Positions 9,602-19,968 of a stretch of DNA of 29,275 bases are shown here, in pieces. The stretch's first letter is position 1. The number at the start of each line of letters is the position of its first letter. Source of the DNA: Pilaira anomala. Its lineage: Eukaryota > Mucoromycota > Mucoromycetes > Mucorales > Mucoraceae. The notes beneath the pieces were generated by a model. That model had not been told where the DNA came from. It saw only the letters and a list, made by a program, of their open reading frames with translations, and did no database searches. The position numbers were made by a program, and so were the translations under genes. The stretch lies in contig JAIXMQ010000143.1 of assembly GCA_025716855.1 (NCBI GenBank), positions 1 to 29,275 on the forward strand, given 5' to 3'.

Positions 9602-9697
9602 CTTTTTGAAAAAATAGTCTGAGTTTTTTGAAAAAATAGTGCAGCGTTTTTTGAAAAATTACACACAATTTTTTGAAAAAATGGTGGGAAACCCAGT
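9602..9697 (-). repeat. Right terminal inverted repeat
   Basis: 96 bp, the inverted partner of 9288-9373. It has one additional ACTATTTTTTCAA-type unit relative to the left arm. Confidence 0.85.
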
Positions 9698-10360
9698 ATA
9701 TGATAAGTACCTGGAAAGTGAGCTTTTATGAAACTATCAAAGGTATTTTGGGATATGTTTTACACGCTTGATGAAAAAATAAAAACGATACAATTCAGCA
9801 GCCTTAAAACGATTGCATTCTATATGTTTTATAAGATAAAATAAAAAATAAATGCAAATGTGTGGAAAGATCCAACAAGGAGCACAATAAGTACTACCAT
9901 CGTCGATCTTTTATCTCTCCAGGAAGCCACTTCGGAAGACAAAAAAAAAAAAAAATTGGTTACAATTTTCATCCAAGGAAAAAGAAATGTGGTTGAACTT
10001 AACCCTATCTTCAATCAAGAAGAATCAATAATAAGGTTGCCCTTGCCCTTTTTTCTTGTCCGGAATAAATATACTTATACGTCATTTTTATTAAATACGG
10101 CCTAAAAATATTCACGTCCTCGTTTTGATCACGCAAAAAAAAAAAAAAAAAAGTCGTTATCTTCGTTAATAGAAAGAAATTATGTCGTAATAATTTTAAT
10201 TAATTGTTTCAGTAAAACATTAGAATAGTTATTTGTAAAAATAAATGTCATTATTTAGGTTATTATCGGAACTAATTTTTTTTAGCACAATTCTCGAAAC
10301 AGAAATTAGTTTTATATTTGACATCTTGTGGTCATTTATTGTTTGTTTTTCGTTTTCTTG

Positions 10361-10392
<32 letters not shown>

Positions 10393-10959
10393 TTAAAGAG
10401 AATGTCTAAACTTACCAAAATTATATGTTAATCAATTGAATACAAGATATGTAAATTATAAACAATACTGGAATGTTATGTCATTGCGATTTATGAATAT
10501 AACATAAGCTTAAGAGAGTTGTGAAGATCGTTCTTTTTTAGCGTAGTAGTCATTTGTATGGACGTATGACATTAAAATATTACGTCTTTTTAAGCAGAAA
10601 AAGTCGCATCATTTAGAGGTAGAAATGAGTAATTTGAAAATGCAAGTTTGAAACAAGAAGTTCAAAACAGTAAGAGAGAATTGGAAAGTGTGCGTGTGTT
10701 CGCACATAAACTTTTTTTTCACACGATGATTCATGTGTTACAACTTGTTTTAAGACAGGCTGAAATTTCCTAATTTGAAGAATTAAAAAAATCGCAATAG
10801 TAAACGGAAATGTCGCCATCGAATGGCGCAATCCAGTCATAATGTAGGCCCTAAACATTTCAGGCACATAAAAAAAAAAAAAAAAAAAAAAAGTATAATT
10901 ATCATTTTTCTTCTTATCTCTTTTTTTTTTCTATCCTTTAATTCATTTTAATATATACC
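9698..10959. other. Gene-poor region upstream of the bZIP gene
   Basis: About 1.26 kb. An 81-codon frame at 9860-10105 (+) is non-repetitive apart from a lysine run but unrecognised. Around 10600-10860 (+) several out-of-frame, heptad-like pieces (LKQEVQNSKRELESV, FEELKKS) suggest a decayed coiled-coil sequence. Poly(A) tracts lie at about 10361-10380 and 10868-10891. The bZIP promoter must lie in the last few hundred bases, but no clear TATA box was seen. Confidence 0.45.
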
Positions 10960-11767
10960 ATGACTTTATCTACAACACATAATTTGGCACCTTCATTACC
11001 ACCTATTTCTATGTTTACATCTAGACCACAACCACCTACATCACTCATGCCAGCTTCACCACCGACTTCAGGATATGATAAACACAGTTCACTTTCTATC
11101 TTACCTAAACCATTCTATAAAGAACGACCCGAGCTATTACTATCTCCACCACAAAATTACTATGGAAAAAACAAGACAGTAACTACCACCGATACTTACT
11201 CACCCTCTTCATCATCTGCATCCTCATCCTCTTCCTCTTCCAATACAGTCACAAACACACCAGCCACACCAGATCAAAGCACATTATGGGCATTATTCAA
11301 TCAATTTCAAAAAGAACAAGAAAACAGAAGTACACAAAATCGAAGAGGGTCAGAAATAAGTCTACAAGAAAGAGGGCTTTCATCTGAAGAAGTCTTGGCG
11401 GAGAAAAGGAGAAGGAATGCAGGTGCATCAGCTCGTTTTAGAGATCGTCGTAAACAACGTGAAAGAGAATTATTAGATAAGTGTAATGAGCTAGAACAAA
11501 GAGTAAAAGAAGTTGAGAATGCACTAAGACGGGTAGATCCTGAGCATGCATTATTATTAAACAAACGACCTAGGGTCACTGATCGTTCCATGAGTCCTAC
11601 TACTACTACTACTTCTACTACTTCTCATCATACAGAAGAATCAGATCATACATTGTTTGATAGGGTGGGTCAATTAGAACATCTAATGACTCGCTTTAGA
11701 AAAGAAAAAGAAACGGATGTGCAAAAATTAGATGAACTTGAAAAGGAGGTAATAACTTTTTTATTAC

Positions 11768-11824
<57 letters not shown>

Positions 11825-11972
11825 TAATATATTATCTATATATTTTTTTTAGAATAAATACTTGAAATCTTTACTCGTACCAGTCTCTTTATCTCCACGA
11901 AAATCAGATGCTTTAGACAATAATTCGCATAAACGTGTTCGTTTATCTTCTGCTTCTGATATTGAAAATTAA
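10960..11972 (+). CDS. bZIP transcription factor; join(10960..11748,11853..11972)
   Basis: Encodes 302 residues. The basic region EKRRRNAGASARFRDRRKQR (148-167) has the N-x7-R signature at N153 and R161. The leucine zipper starts at the expected spacing: L171, L178, V185, V192. The N-A-x-x-S-A-R-F-R core is the Met4/Cys3/Gcn4-like fungal type, so regulation of sulfur or amino-acid metabolism is possible but not shown. The N-terminal 145 residues are Pro/Ser/Thr-rich with a polyserine tract near 82-96, as in activation regions. A second coiled coil (QLEHLMTRF...LDELEKE) is continued across the splice by NKYLKSLLVPVS. The coiled coil continuing across the junction supports removing the 104-nt intron, which is almost entirely a (TTA)n microsatellite. 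Reading through would instead give a polyleucine tail. The nuclear, DNA-binding role is inferred from the domain. AATAAA lies at 11979-11984. Confidence 0.9.
11762..11822 (+). repeat. (TTA)n microsatellite inside the bZIP intron
   Basis: About 20 nearly perfect TTA/ATT units fill the intron between the donor (11749) and the acceptor (11852). If retained, it would be read in frame as polyleucine. Confidence 0.9.
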
Positions 11973-12912
11973 TAATTTAATAAACTGTTCTGTACTACAC
12001 GCATCCTTCCACTTAGTATTAGGACTAATAATACTTGGATTTAGTATTTCATCTCAAGTAAGCGTAAACAAATTTATATAGCGAAACGTTAAATTGGCCC
12101 TTGAAGAATTATGATTAACAGGACAAAAAAAAAAAAAAAAAAAAAAAAAAACGGTTTCATGCTTAAACACAAGTTGACACCTCCCTAGGATGAAGAGATT
12201 TATGCATTACTGTGAAACCCCGTAACAAATTCTTCTTAAGCACTACAATAGACTGATAGATTATCGCTTTATAAAAAACTGGAATAACGCCAAAATCTCT
12301 TGGTTATTTACCAAGTGTTTTTGACGCTTCATAATCTATGTCCCATTGTAAAGAGGAAAAAGTTAAATTCTCTTTATGCACACGCATTGATTTAATGACT
12401 ACAACGGCTTATATTTATGAAGCATTTTCACACTGGATAATAACAAGACCACTCCAATTCCACTCTTAAACCAATTGCTGACTTGGCTGCCATGAATCAT
12501 ATCCATGCTGCTCACGGATATACTCAAATCACTTGTAAAGTATATGTAGTATCAAAATAATGTATTTAGTAAAGCTAGCAGATAACTTTTTTTAGTCAGA
12601 GATAATGGTAATTGCAGTAGTTTGTGTAGAACTTATACGAAGAACTCATAAATGATATACAATATACAGCCAAAAAGTATTATGATTAAATTGAAGATCA
12701 AATGACGATTTTATTCAAAGGAGTCGCTTAATCCGTTTTCAGTCTTTTAAAAACTCTTTTTTATATAATAACTCAACTGTATATTAAATAGGTTCATTTA
12801 TGCGAGTACTTAGATGTGTGTAACATAGATTAATTATAACAGTACTACTTTAAGTTAGGTTGAAGCAAAATTTCTATATTGTATTTTGTTTCTATCAAAC
12901 TTGATAACAGCA
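11973..12912. other. Spacer between the bZIP gene and the convergent minus-strand gene
   Basis: Contains a poly(A) tract at about 12126-12151. Around 12400-12660 (+) frame-shifted pieces read like a conserved protein end (LKPIADLAAMNHIHAAHGYT, then after a possible intron SEIMVIAVVCVELIRRTHK and a stop). I do not recognise the family with confidence and see frameshifts, so this is noted as a probable gene relic only. Confidence 0.4.
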
Positions 12913-15576
12913 TCAATTTCTTGCATTTTGTTCAAATACTTCACAACTTTGAGACAATATAAACATTTCTCTATAAGCACTATACACGTTCCTCTTGTAC
13001 ATTTCCTTCTTATAAGACAAGTCAAATAAACAAAATCTATCATAAACGTGCTTTAAATTCCATGCGGCAGAAGTAGAATCAAGTATTAAATGCTTCGTCG
13101 TAGTAAATCCATCCCAAACACCCGGATGATTCTCTACCCATGTTATATTAGATTGATAGGCCGATCTAAGTTCATTATAGTGCATACTTATCACTTTAAT
13201 CAACTGCTTCAGCGTATAACCCTTTTCATACTGAATGACATGTTTGTGATAAGTCTTGACATTCAACATGATCATTAAAAAAGCATATCGAAGCTTTTGA
13301 AGTTTGTTGGTGACTCCAGGTGTGGTACGTCCTTGAACACTTAATGGATATAAATGATTGAACCATTCAATAACCGAGTCACTGCATAATTTTTCGAGTC
13401 GTTTGATGACTTCAACCTCTGTTAATCGCATTTCAGAAACAATATCTTCAAAATTAGCAGGAATAGCACCATAAAAAAGACCATCAGCATTATCAGTATC
13501 ACTTGGTTCGAATCTTAAGGAGTCCCAGTCTTCTGATACAGTATCAAAATATGATGGATTGACTTCTTCAGTAGATTGTGTGGTTGTGGATGCATAAATT
13601 GCTTGTGTTGTTTGTTGATCTTCTTGTAGAGTACTAGCAGCAAGTGGTTCTTGTTGCCCTGTAAGATTAAAATCAGGACTCTTCAATTCATTATCTTCAT
13701 ATTCACTGCTTGGTCCAGACGTTTGCTGTTGGATCTGTCCTCTTTCTCTTGCACGATGATCAAGATCAGAAGGATGAAGACTATGAGTTACTATAGAATT
13801 AGAATCAGTTTCTGCAGAATCAACGTCATTATTTAACCCATAGAAAAATTCGTTACGAGCAGGAGCAGAAGCGGCAGGAGCAGGAGCAGCAGCAGCAGCA
13901 GAACCCATCGCTTCTTCATCAGTAGCAGAATTAAATGTATTATTATCAGGAGCGATTCTAGAAATAGATTCAGTGATTAGCTCTTCTGTAGTGAGGTCAG
14001 CACGTATTACTGTGTTTATAGGAGGTGCATTACCGGCCGACGACAAGGTTCCAGAATTATACATTTTTCTAGATTGATCACTCAAGATATCCGATAACTC
14101 AGCCAACTCCTTCAACATATCATCTATATAATTGTTCCCCAAAATATCCTGAATGTATTGTACTCTTACTGAAACCCCAAAAATGTCGGTATAAATTTTC
14201 TTCATACGTTCAAATAAACTTGGTTTCGAGGAGAAGAGAGGTGGATGAGGCAACATAAAAGGAAGTTTCTTAAAATCATCTATTGTTTTATAAAATTTAG
14301 GTTCTTCTCGAAGAATCATCCAATTGATTCCATTCTTATCCACATCATTTTCCAAGACAAGATCTGCAGTAGGAGAATCCAAGAGATGATACAAGATAAA
14401 ATCACACACCAAAGGATCACGGTTTGTTCGTAACATGTTTATAAATAAGGGTCGAATAAATTGAAATGGAGAGGTCTTAATCTCTTCAATATCATCACAC
14501 ACTCTTAAGGCTTTTAAAATAAAACTAGTGATAGCAGATGCTAAAGTAAACGTGTTCTCTTCAGAAATACTAGGATCGTTCATGTACCGCAAGAGGTCTC
14601 TTAATCGTTTGGTACGGTCCACTGTAAATAGTTCAAGCAAGATACACTTGGAAAGGACTGAATCATCTGTCTCAAAATACCGACTAAAATCGTGATCGGT
14701 AATGCTTAGCCTGGTATGGCCCTTTGCTTCGAACCATTGGTTTAGTATGCGGAGTGCTTCGAAAAAGATACCAGCAGGGTATTCTTTTGGTGGAAGAAAT
14801 TCGAGATGACTAGAAGGAGAAGAACTAGCAGCAGTAGCTTGTTCATTAGCAGTACCAAAGACAAGTCTAGTAACAGGAGTAGCACGTCCCGGAACAATGG
14901 GTTCTCTAGGTATAATGGTGGGCCTAGTAAAAGGCGTACTATCATCATTAGGTTCCGCAGCAGCAGTATGTTTTTCAGTAGTAGTAGGTTGTTCAGTAGT
15001 AGTAGGTTGTTCCGTAGTAGTAGGTTGTTCCGTAGTAGTAGGTTGTTCCGTAGTAGTAGGTTGTTCCGTAGTAGTAGGTTGTTCCGTAGTAGTAGGTTGT
15101 TCCGTAGTAGTAGGTTGTTCCGTAGTAGTAGGTTGTTCCGTAGTAGTAGGTTGTTCCGTAGTAGTAGGTTGTTCCGTAGTAGTAGGTTGTTCCGTAGTAG
15201 TAGGTTGTTTAGCAGTAGCAGCAGCAGCAGCAGGGGTAACTTCCTTTTCAAAAGGTAAAGTAAAGAGTCTTCTAACAATAATATTGTTGGAGAGAATAAG
15301 GCAAAACCGCCATAAGACAGAATCTTGGCGAGAATTCAAGATATAGTAGATCATATAAGGAGTAAGCAGAATCAAATACAAATAGACCAGATAATATTTC
15401 CATTGGATGCTGGAGACGAAACTTTTGACAGATGGAAGGACATTATGGACAAGAAAGCTAGCAAAAAGAAGGAATTCATAGTATAAGATGACATCTGTAT
15501 CTTCAGATAGATGAAGATACGTGTATATACATGCAAGAGCGATGAATAAGATTAATAAAATTGAGAAACATTGCAT
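12913..15576 (-). CDS. Membrane-anchored protein of unknown function with thirteen PTTTEQ repeats
   Basis: An uninterrupted 887-codon frame. Residues 1 to about 110 contain roughly four hydrophobic segments (about 4-22, 30-50, 58-80, 86-105), so the protein is probably inserted in a membrane or begins with an uncleaved signal anchor. An alanine-rich stretch and thirteen PTTTEQ hexapeptides (124-201) follow, a Thr/Pro linker that could be O-glycosylated if lumenal. Residues about 265-490 are a non-repetitive, mostly helical-looking region starting AGIFFEALRILNQWFEAKG. A low-complexity acidic and Ala/Pro-rich middle follows, then a second compact region (about 715-887). I recognise no catalytic motif or known domain. 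Length, sustained openness and non-repetitive ends argue it is real. A TATA-like CTATATAAAAG lies about 65 bp upstream. Confidence 0.8.
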   Translation of the reverse strand: MQCFSILLILFIALACIYTYLHLSEDTDVILYYEFLLFASFLVHNVLPSVKSFVSSIQWKYYLVYLYLILLTPYMIYYILNSRQDSVLWRFCLILSNNIIVRRLFTLPFEKEVTPAAAAATAKQPTTTEQPTTTEQPTTTEQPTTTEQPTTTEQPTTTEQPTTTEQPTTTEQPTTTEQPTTTEQPTTTEQPTTTEQPTTTEKHTAAAEPNDDSTPFTRPTIIPREPIVPGRATPVTRLVFGTANEQATAASSSPSSHLEFLPPKEYPAGIFFEALRILNQWFEAKGHTRLSITDHDFSRYFETDDSVLSKCILLELFTVDRTKRLRDLLRYMNDPSISEENTFTLASAITSFILKALRVCDDIEEIKTSPFQFIRPLFINMLRTNRDPLVCDFILYHLLDSPTADLVLENDVDKNGINWMILREEPKFYKTIDDFKKLPFMLPHPPLFSSKPSLFERMKKIYTDIFGVSVRVQYIQDILGNNYIDDMLKELAELSDILSDQSRKMYNSGTLSSAGNAPPINTVIRADLTTEELITESISRIAPDNNTFNSATDEEAMGSAAAAAPAPAASAPARNEFFYGLNNDVDSAETDSNSIVTHSLHPSDLDHRARERGQIQQQTSGPSSEYEDNELKSPDFNLTGQQEPLAASTLQEDQQTTQAIYASTTTQSTEEVNPSYFDTVSEDWDSLRFEPSDTDNADGLFYGAIPANFEDIVSEMRLTEVEVIKRLEKLCSDSVIEWFNHLYPLSVQGRTTPGVTNKLQKLRYAFLMIMLNVKTYHKHVIQYEKGYTLKQLIKVISMHYNELRSAYQSNITWVENHPGVWDGFTTTKHLILDSTSAAWNLKHVYDRFCLFDLSYKKEMYKRNVYSAYREMFILSQSCEVFEQNARN
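14974..15207 (-). repeat. Coding 18-bp tandem repeat, 13 copies
   Basis: The minus-strand unit CCTACTACTACGGAACAA encodes P-T-T-T-E-Q. Eleven consecutive units are almost identical at DNA level, with an A/G change at one GAA codon in the two units nearest 14974, which suggests recent expansion. Because 18 is a multiple of three, the other frames also stay open and produce long spurious ORFs. Confidence 0.95.
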
Positions 15577-15670
15577 CTTTTTTTCTTAAAAGCTAGAAAA
15601 AAAAAAATGGAGAGGATCAATATCTTCCTCTTTTTCTTTTATATAGACGTTTGTATAAAAAATAAAGGTT
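15577..15670 (-). promoter_or_regulatory. Candidate promoter of the 887-residue membrane-protein gene
   Basis: On the minus strand CTATATAAAAG at 15636-15646 is a good TATA-box match about 60-70 bp before the ATG. Between them lies a polypyrimidine stretch ending in CTAG. Confidence 0.45.
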
Positions 15671-16395
15671 CTTTATTGTAAAAAAACGATCAAAATGAGT
15701 TGTAATATAAAAACAAAATATGGCTCATTTTATGTTTATATTTATAACATTAATGTATTTATATTATGCACCCTACTATAATCAATTGGAACAATAAGCT
15801 TTTGATTAAACAACATTTTTTTTTTTTTTTTTTAGTCTGTCAAATTTATATATATATATCAGAAGACATACTTTTTTCTTGTATGTAGTTATCTTTTAAA
15901 AAGAAAACTTGTGAATATTAAAGCTGAATCAGCATTTTGGAGATATTTTTTTTCAATTCACTAAGCTTACTTCTTCATTATTCTTTTAAATACTGGAAAT
16001 AAATTGTAACAATGGAAAAAAGTGGGCCACAAAAAGAATTTTTTCTTTTTTGGAGAGAATACAGAAGGTCCAATCCGACAATTTTTTTTTTTTAAAAAAA
16101 ACAACCGGGTCAAGTAAATAAGTTGTGTATCATAAAGAATACACTTTTTTTTTTAATAATAAAAGAAGAGAAGAAAGCATGAAAAAAAAAAAAGCAAAAC
16201 AAAAAAGAAGTGGAGAGGGGTTATTCATATAATCTGAGGGGAAAAAAAAAGAAGGAAAGGTCTGTGTGTGAGTGTGTGTGTATACATATGAGTATGCTAA
16301 CAAAAAAAAAAGAAAAAGAAAAAGGGAGAAAGTGTATATATACGCTATTCTTCTTGAGAAGAAAAGATGTAGAAAGAGAGATAGAGATAGAGATA

Positions 16396-16480
<85 letters not shown>

Positions 16481-16504
16481 GGAGACAAGAGTAAAAAAAA
16501 AGAA

Positions 16505-16540
<36 letters not shown>

Positions 16541-16593
16541 AAAGGAACAAAAACGCAAGAAGGAAGGAGGGGTAATATTTGAACTATATAATG

Positions 16594-16629
<36 letters not shown>

Positions 16630-16689
16630 GTAAAGAGATTTGAGGAAAGGGTAGGGGTATTTGGGTATCATAAATATATATTGGAATTT

Positions 16690-16725
<36 letters not shown>

Positions 16726-16733
16726 TATATATC
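15671..16733. other. Intergenic low-complexity region between two minus-strand genes
   Basis: Contains a (GA)n tract (16373-16478), (AT)n (about 16507-16535), poly(T) (about 16599-16628) and (GTT)n (about 16690-16722), plus poly(T) near 15814-15832. It holds the 3' flank of the RNA-binding protein gene and far-upstream sequence of the membrane-protein gene. No gene is supported; the ORFs here are repeat translations. Confidence 0.7.
16373..16478. repeat. (GA)n / (TC)n microsatellite
   Basis: About 106 bp of GAGA with a few GATA interruptions at its left end, flanked by GT- and AT-rich tracts. Long homopurine:homopyrimidine runs can form triplex structures. Confidence 0.95.
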
Positions 16734-19700
16734 TTATTTCTTATCTAATTCATGTGTATTAGCAGCAGCGGCGGCGGCGGCAGCAGCAGCAGCATAAAAA
16801 TTAGCCATCATAGCAGCAGCCTGTTGTTCATCACCGCCTTCTTCTACTCTATACTTTGCATGTAAAGCAGCAGCTAAACTAGGACTAATAGAAAACGGAT
16901 GATTATTAGGAGGGGGTACACCTAAACTAGCACCAGGAGCCGAATCAACCATGACCATATTAATTTCTTCCATTAATCTTTTATAGCCTTGCACATGTTG
17001 TAATTTCATCTTGAAAAGTAACTGTTTCACACGATCTGCAATACGTTGTCTTTCACGTAACTCGATATAAGAACTCGAAAGGATCTTTTGAACTAGACTG
17101 ACACCATGGACTTGATCATGAAGGATATCTTCTATAATCAGTGTGGTAGGACTAAAGAACAAAGTTTCTAAAATCAAAGCTCTTGCATCTGGTTCTTGAC
17201 GTTGGTTAATTAATTTGAGTACGGTTAAAGAAGCTAATTTATGTGTACAGAGACGAGCAAGATGAGGTAATAACCTAGGAGCTAAAACACGGTATCTACC
17301 TGGTATACCTGAAGTATCTAATAACCAAATTAATAAAAGTGCTCCATTTGCATTTGTGGCTAAAAGTAAAGCATGTTGCACAAGTGAAGCAGCAACATAT
17401 TTCTTTTTTTTTTAAAAGAGGTGAGTTTAGTAAAGAAATAAACAAACAAAAGGGGTTTTTTTTTTACCTGTTGTCTTTTAGTCACATGAGGACTTTCTAA
17501 AGTAGCTCTGACAGCACGAGCACCAAATCTTCCTTGAGCAATTTCCCAACAAGAATCCACAATGGCGTCAAAAATAAATTGATTTCGAGTAGGACCTAAG
17601 CCAAGACAACATTGAACTACATAGTTTCCAAATTGATCCAATAAAAGAGAAGGTACATAAGGTTTGATGTGACCACAGACAATGTTGATATGAGCAGGTA
17701 GTTTAGCAGTGTCAATTATCTTTTGTGCTGCCCATGTACCGTTTTTGTGTACGCCAATGGAAGCTAAAAAGGGTGCAACGGATTCTAGCATGATACTCTT
17801 GGTTATTTCTGAACACCTTTCGAATAATCTTTGAATGACTGTATTACCAATATAGTCTAGTAAAAAAAAAAAAAAAAAAAAAAAAAGTTAGCAACGCAAA
17901 TATATATGTATACACATATACTTTTACCACTGCAAAGCTCAACGAGTTCATCTACACATTCAACTGCAATCACTTCTAATTCTTTTACCGTGATATTTCC
18001 TGTATCTAATCTTTTACGAATATCTCGAAGACGAGAAATATCTACTTTTCTAGATTGACCTAATTCAGGAGCAGCAGGAATACTATGATAATAACTTGTA
18101 GGTAAATGAAGGGCTAACAGATAAAAAAAAAAAAGGAGTTAAAGTTTTTGTTGTTGTTGTTGTTGTTTATTTTGATTTACCGTCAAATATCGGACCATCC
18201 GAATCATCTTCACCAAATTCTTGCATAATTAATTTACGTTCAGTCACAATTGCCGAAAACATGGTATGATGATTTGTATTTGTTGTGGTATTCATAAAAT
18301 CCATCATATAAACCATTCTATGTTGATCTTCTAATAAGAAATTATTTGGAATAGGTGTATTTAATGTATCTAACGTTTGTGTTACATCTACGGAAGAAGC
18401 ATCTAGTAATTTAACTGCAGAAGTGGGTGATTGTGGTGGTGGTGCTGGAGGAACTTTTGCAAACCCAATTCGAACTGTACCTGTACCTGGTCCCATAATC
18501 TCTTTATTTTGACAAGCTCTTTTTGCTCTGATGGCTTCTTCTTGTGTATAGAAATTAATGAATCCACAATTCTTGTGTGATAATACACGTATAGATTCAA
18601 TCATGCCATAACTAGAAAAGATATTACCTAATGTTTGTTGAGTTGTATTGGTTGGAATATTTCCTACCCCTTTTTTTTGTGTGTGTGTGTGTGTGTATGA
18701 GTTAATAATAATAAACAAAGAAAATATTTATATATATATATATATATATATACTTTACATAAAGCTCGGGTTGGACCTTGTACATTTTCTACTGTAGTAG
18801 TAGTAGTTGTAGTTGTTGTTGCTGTAGTAGTAGGTGATGGCATCATATTTGTGTTGGTAGTGAGATTATCAGATTTACCAAACCCTACTTTAACTAAATG
18901 ATGATTGGATAATCTACTTGACATTTTATTTACCAAAGTATCTTTTGCTCTTATTGCTTCATCGATATGAGAGAAATTAATAAAAGCACATTCACGATCT
19001 GGTAAGATTCGAATACTTTCAATCACACCAAAATTAGAAAATATGTGTTGAAGTTCGGGTGATCCGTACGTGTTTAAATCAAGTTGTCCAATCCATAAAG
19101 ATCTAGAAGGAATTTGATTTGATGAATTGTTGTTATGAAGTGTTGATTCAGTTTCCATTATATCCTATTTATAGTTATACAGAAAGAAAGAAAGAAAGAA
19201 GAAGAAGAAGAAGAAGGGGTTTTAGTCTTTTGGTAAAGAAGAAGGGGAATATATAATAACTAACCCCTGTCCATACACTATTACTATCGATGGATTGCAT
19301 TTCTTCATTCATTGTACCCTTTCTTTGTCTTGCAATCATTTCCAATAAATCAGCACTACTATTTGAACTACGTAAAAAAGGTCGATTATAATGTAATGAA
19401 TTAGTAGAAGAATACCAAATTGATCTTTGTTGTTGCTGTTGTAATTGTTCAACAGAACTTTGTGCACGAGGTCGATTCATGGTTAATCTTAAATTGGTAA
19501 CAGAAGAAGGTAAATAATAATCTTGTTGTTCTTGTTGATTTTCACATAATGTTTGTAATGAAGAATATGAATGACTTGCATGAATAGGTCGATAAGATCG
19601 AATAGTACTAGATGATGAAGAAGAAGGAGGAGGAGTATCATCTAATCCTAATGAAGCAAATGTACTTGCAATTGTATTATTATTATCTCCTTTTAATAAT

Positions 19701-19930
19701 TGATCCGTTGTAGGTGTAGTTGGACTTGTCAATGTATTATCTATACCAATCCAATCATGTCTTTGACGTTGTTGTTGATCAAATCCACCAAATATAACTT
19801 CTTGTTCTTCTACTTGTTGTTCATAATGATTTGGATTAATCATTAATGGTGATTTATTATCATTTGTTTGATATGGAAAAAAAGAAGATTGCGTTGGCAT
19901 AGTTTCGGCTCGTGGTCGACGTAAGAATGT

Positions 19931-19968
<38 letters not shown>

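Larger units (their letters stand above)
9288..9697 (-). mobile_element. 410-bp non-autonomous TIR element with a relic of a DDE-transposase C-terminus
   Basis: The two ends are long inverted copies: ACTGGGTTTCCCACC begins the left arm and its complement ends the right arm, and the similarity runs about 90 bp inward apart from an 11-nt indel. Both arms carry near-palindromic TTTTTTCAAAAA units every 15-25 bp. Between them, minus-strand codons read TMCDLLTPRIMESVTNVTLQ, then DCRGWIRHSVSFFPRCLAME and a TAA at 9418-9420. The DCxGWIRH...FFPRCLxMEE pattern resembles the C-terminal end of Tc1/mariner-IS630-type transposases; that match is from memory. The element therefore looks like an internal deletion of an autonomous transposon, a MITE in the making. 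A TA at 9285-9286 and at 9699-9700 could be the target duplication if one terminal base has changed. Confidence 0.75.

Noticed and set aside
13090..14433. Short plus-strand ORFs opposite the 887-residue gene
   Set aside because: Short, without motifs, and fully explained as antisense of a longer coherent frame.
14974..15207. Regular 18-bp repeats considered as a CRISPR-like array
   Set aside because: The units are directly adjacent with no spacers, and they are coding.
14742..15346. Three long ORFs overlapping the 18-bp repeat in other frames (LLLRNN-, RSSRLF- and VVVGCS-type repeats)
   Set aside because: They exist because the repeat period is a multiple of three; only the PTTTEQ frame continues into long non-repetitive sequence on both sides.
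16130..16671. Several ORFs of 94-142 codons across the GA/AT microsatellites
   Set aside because: They consist almost only of LSLS, RERE or IYIY repeats from simple sequence.
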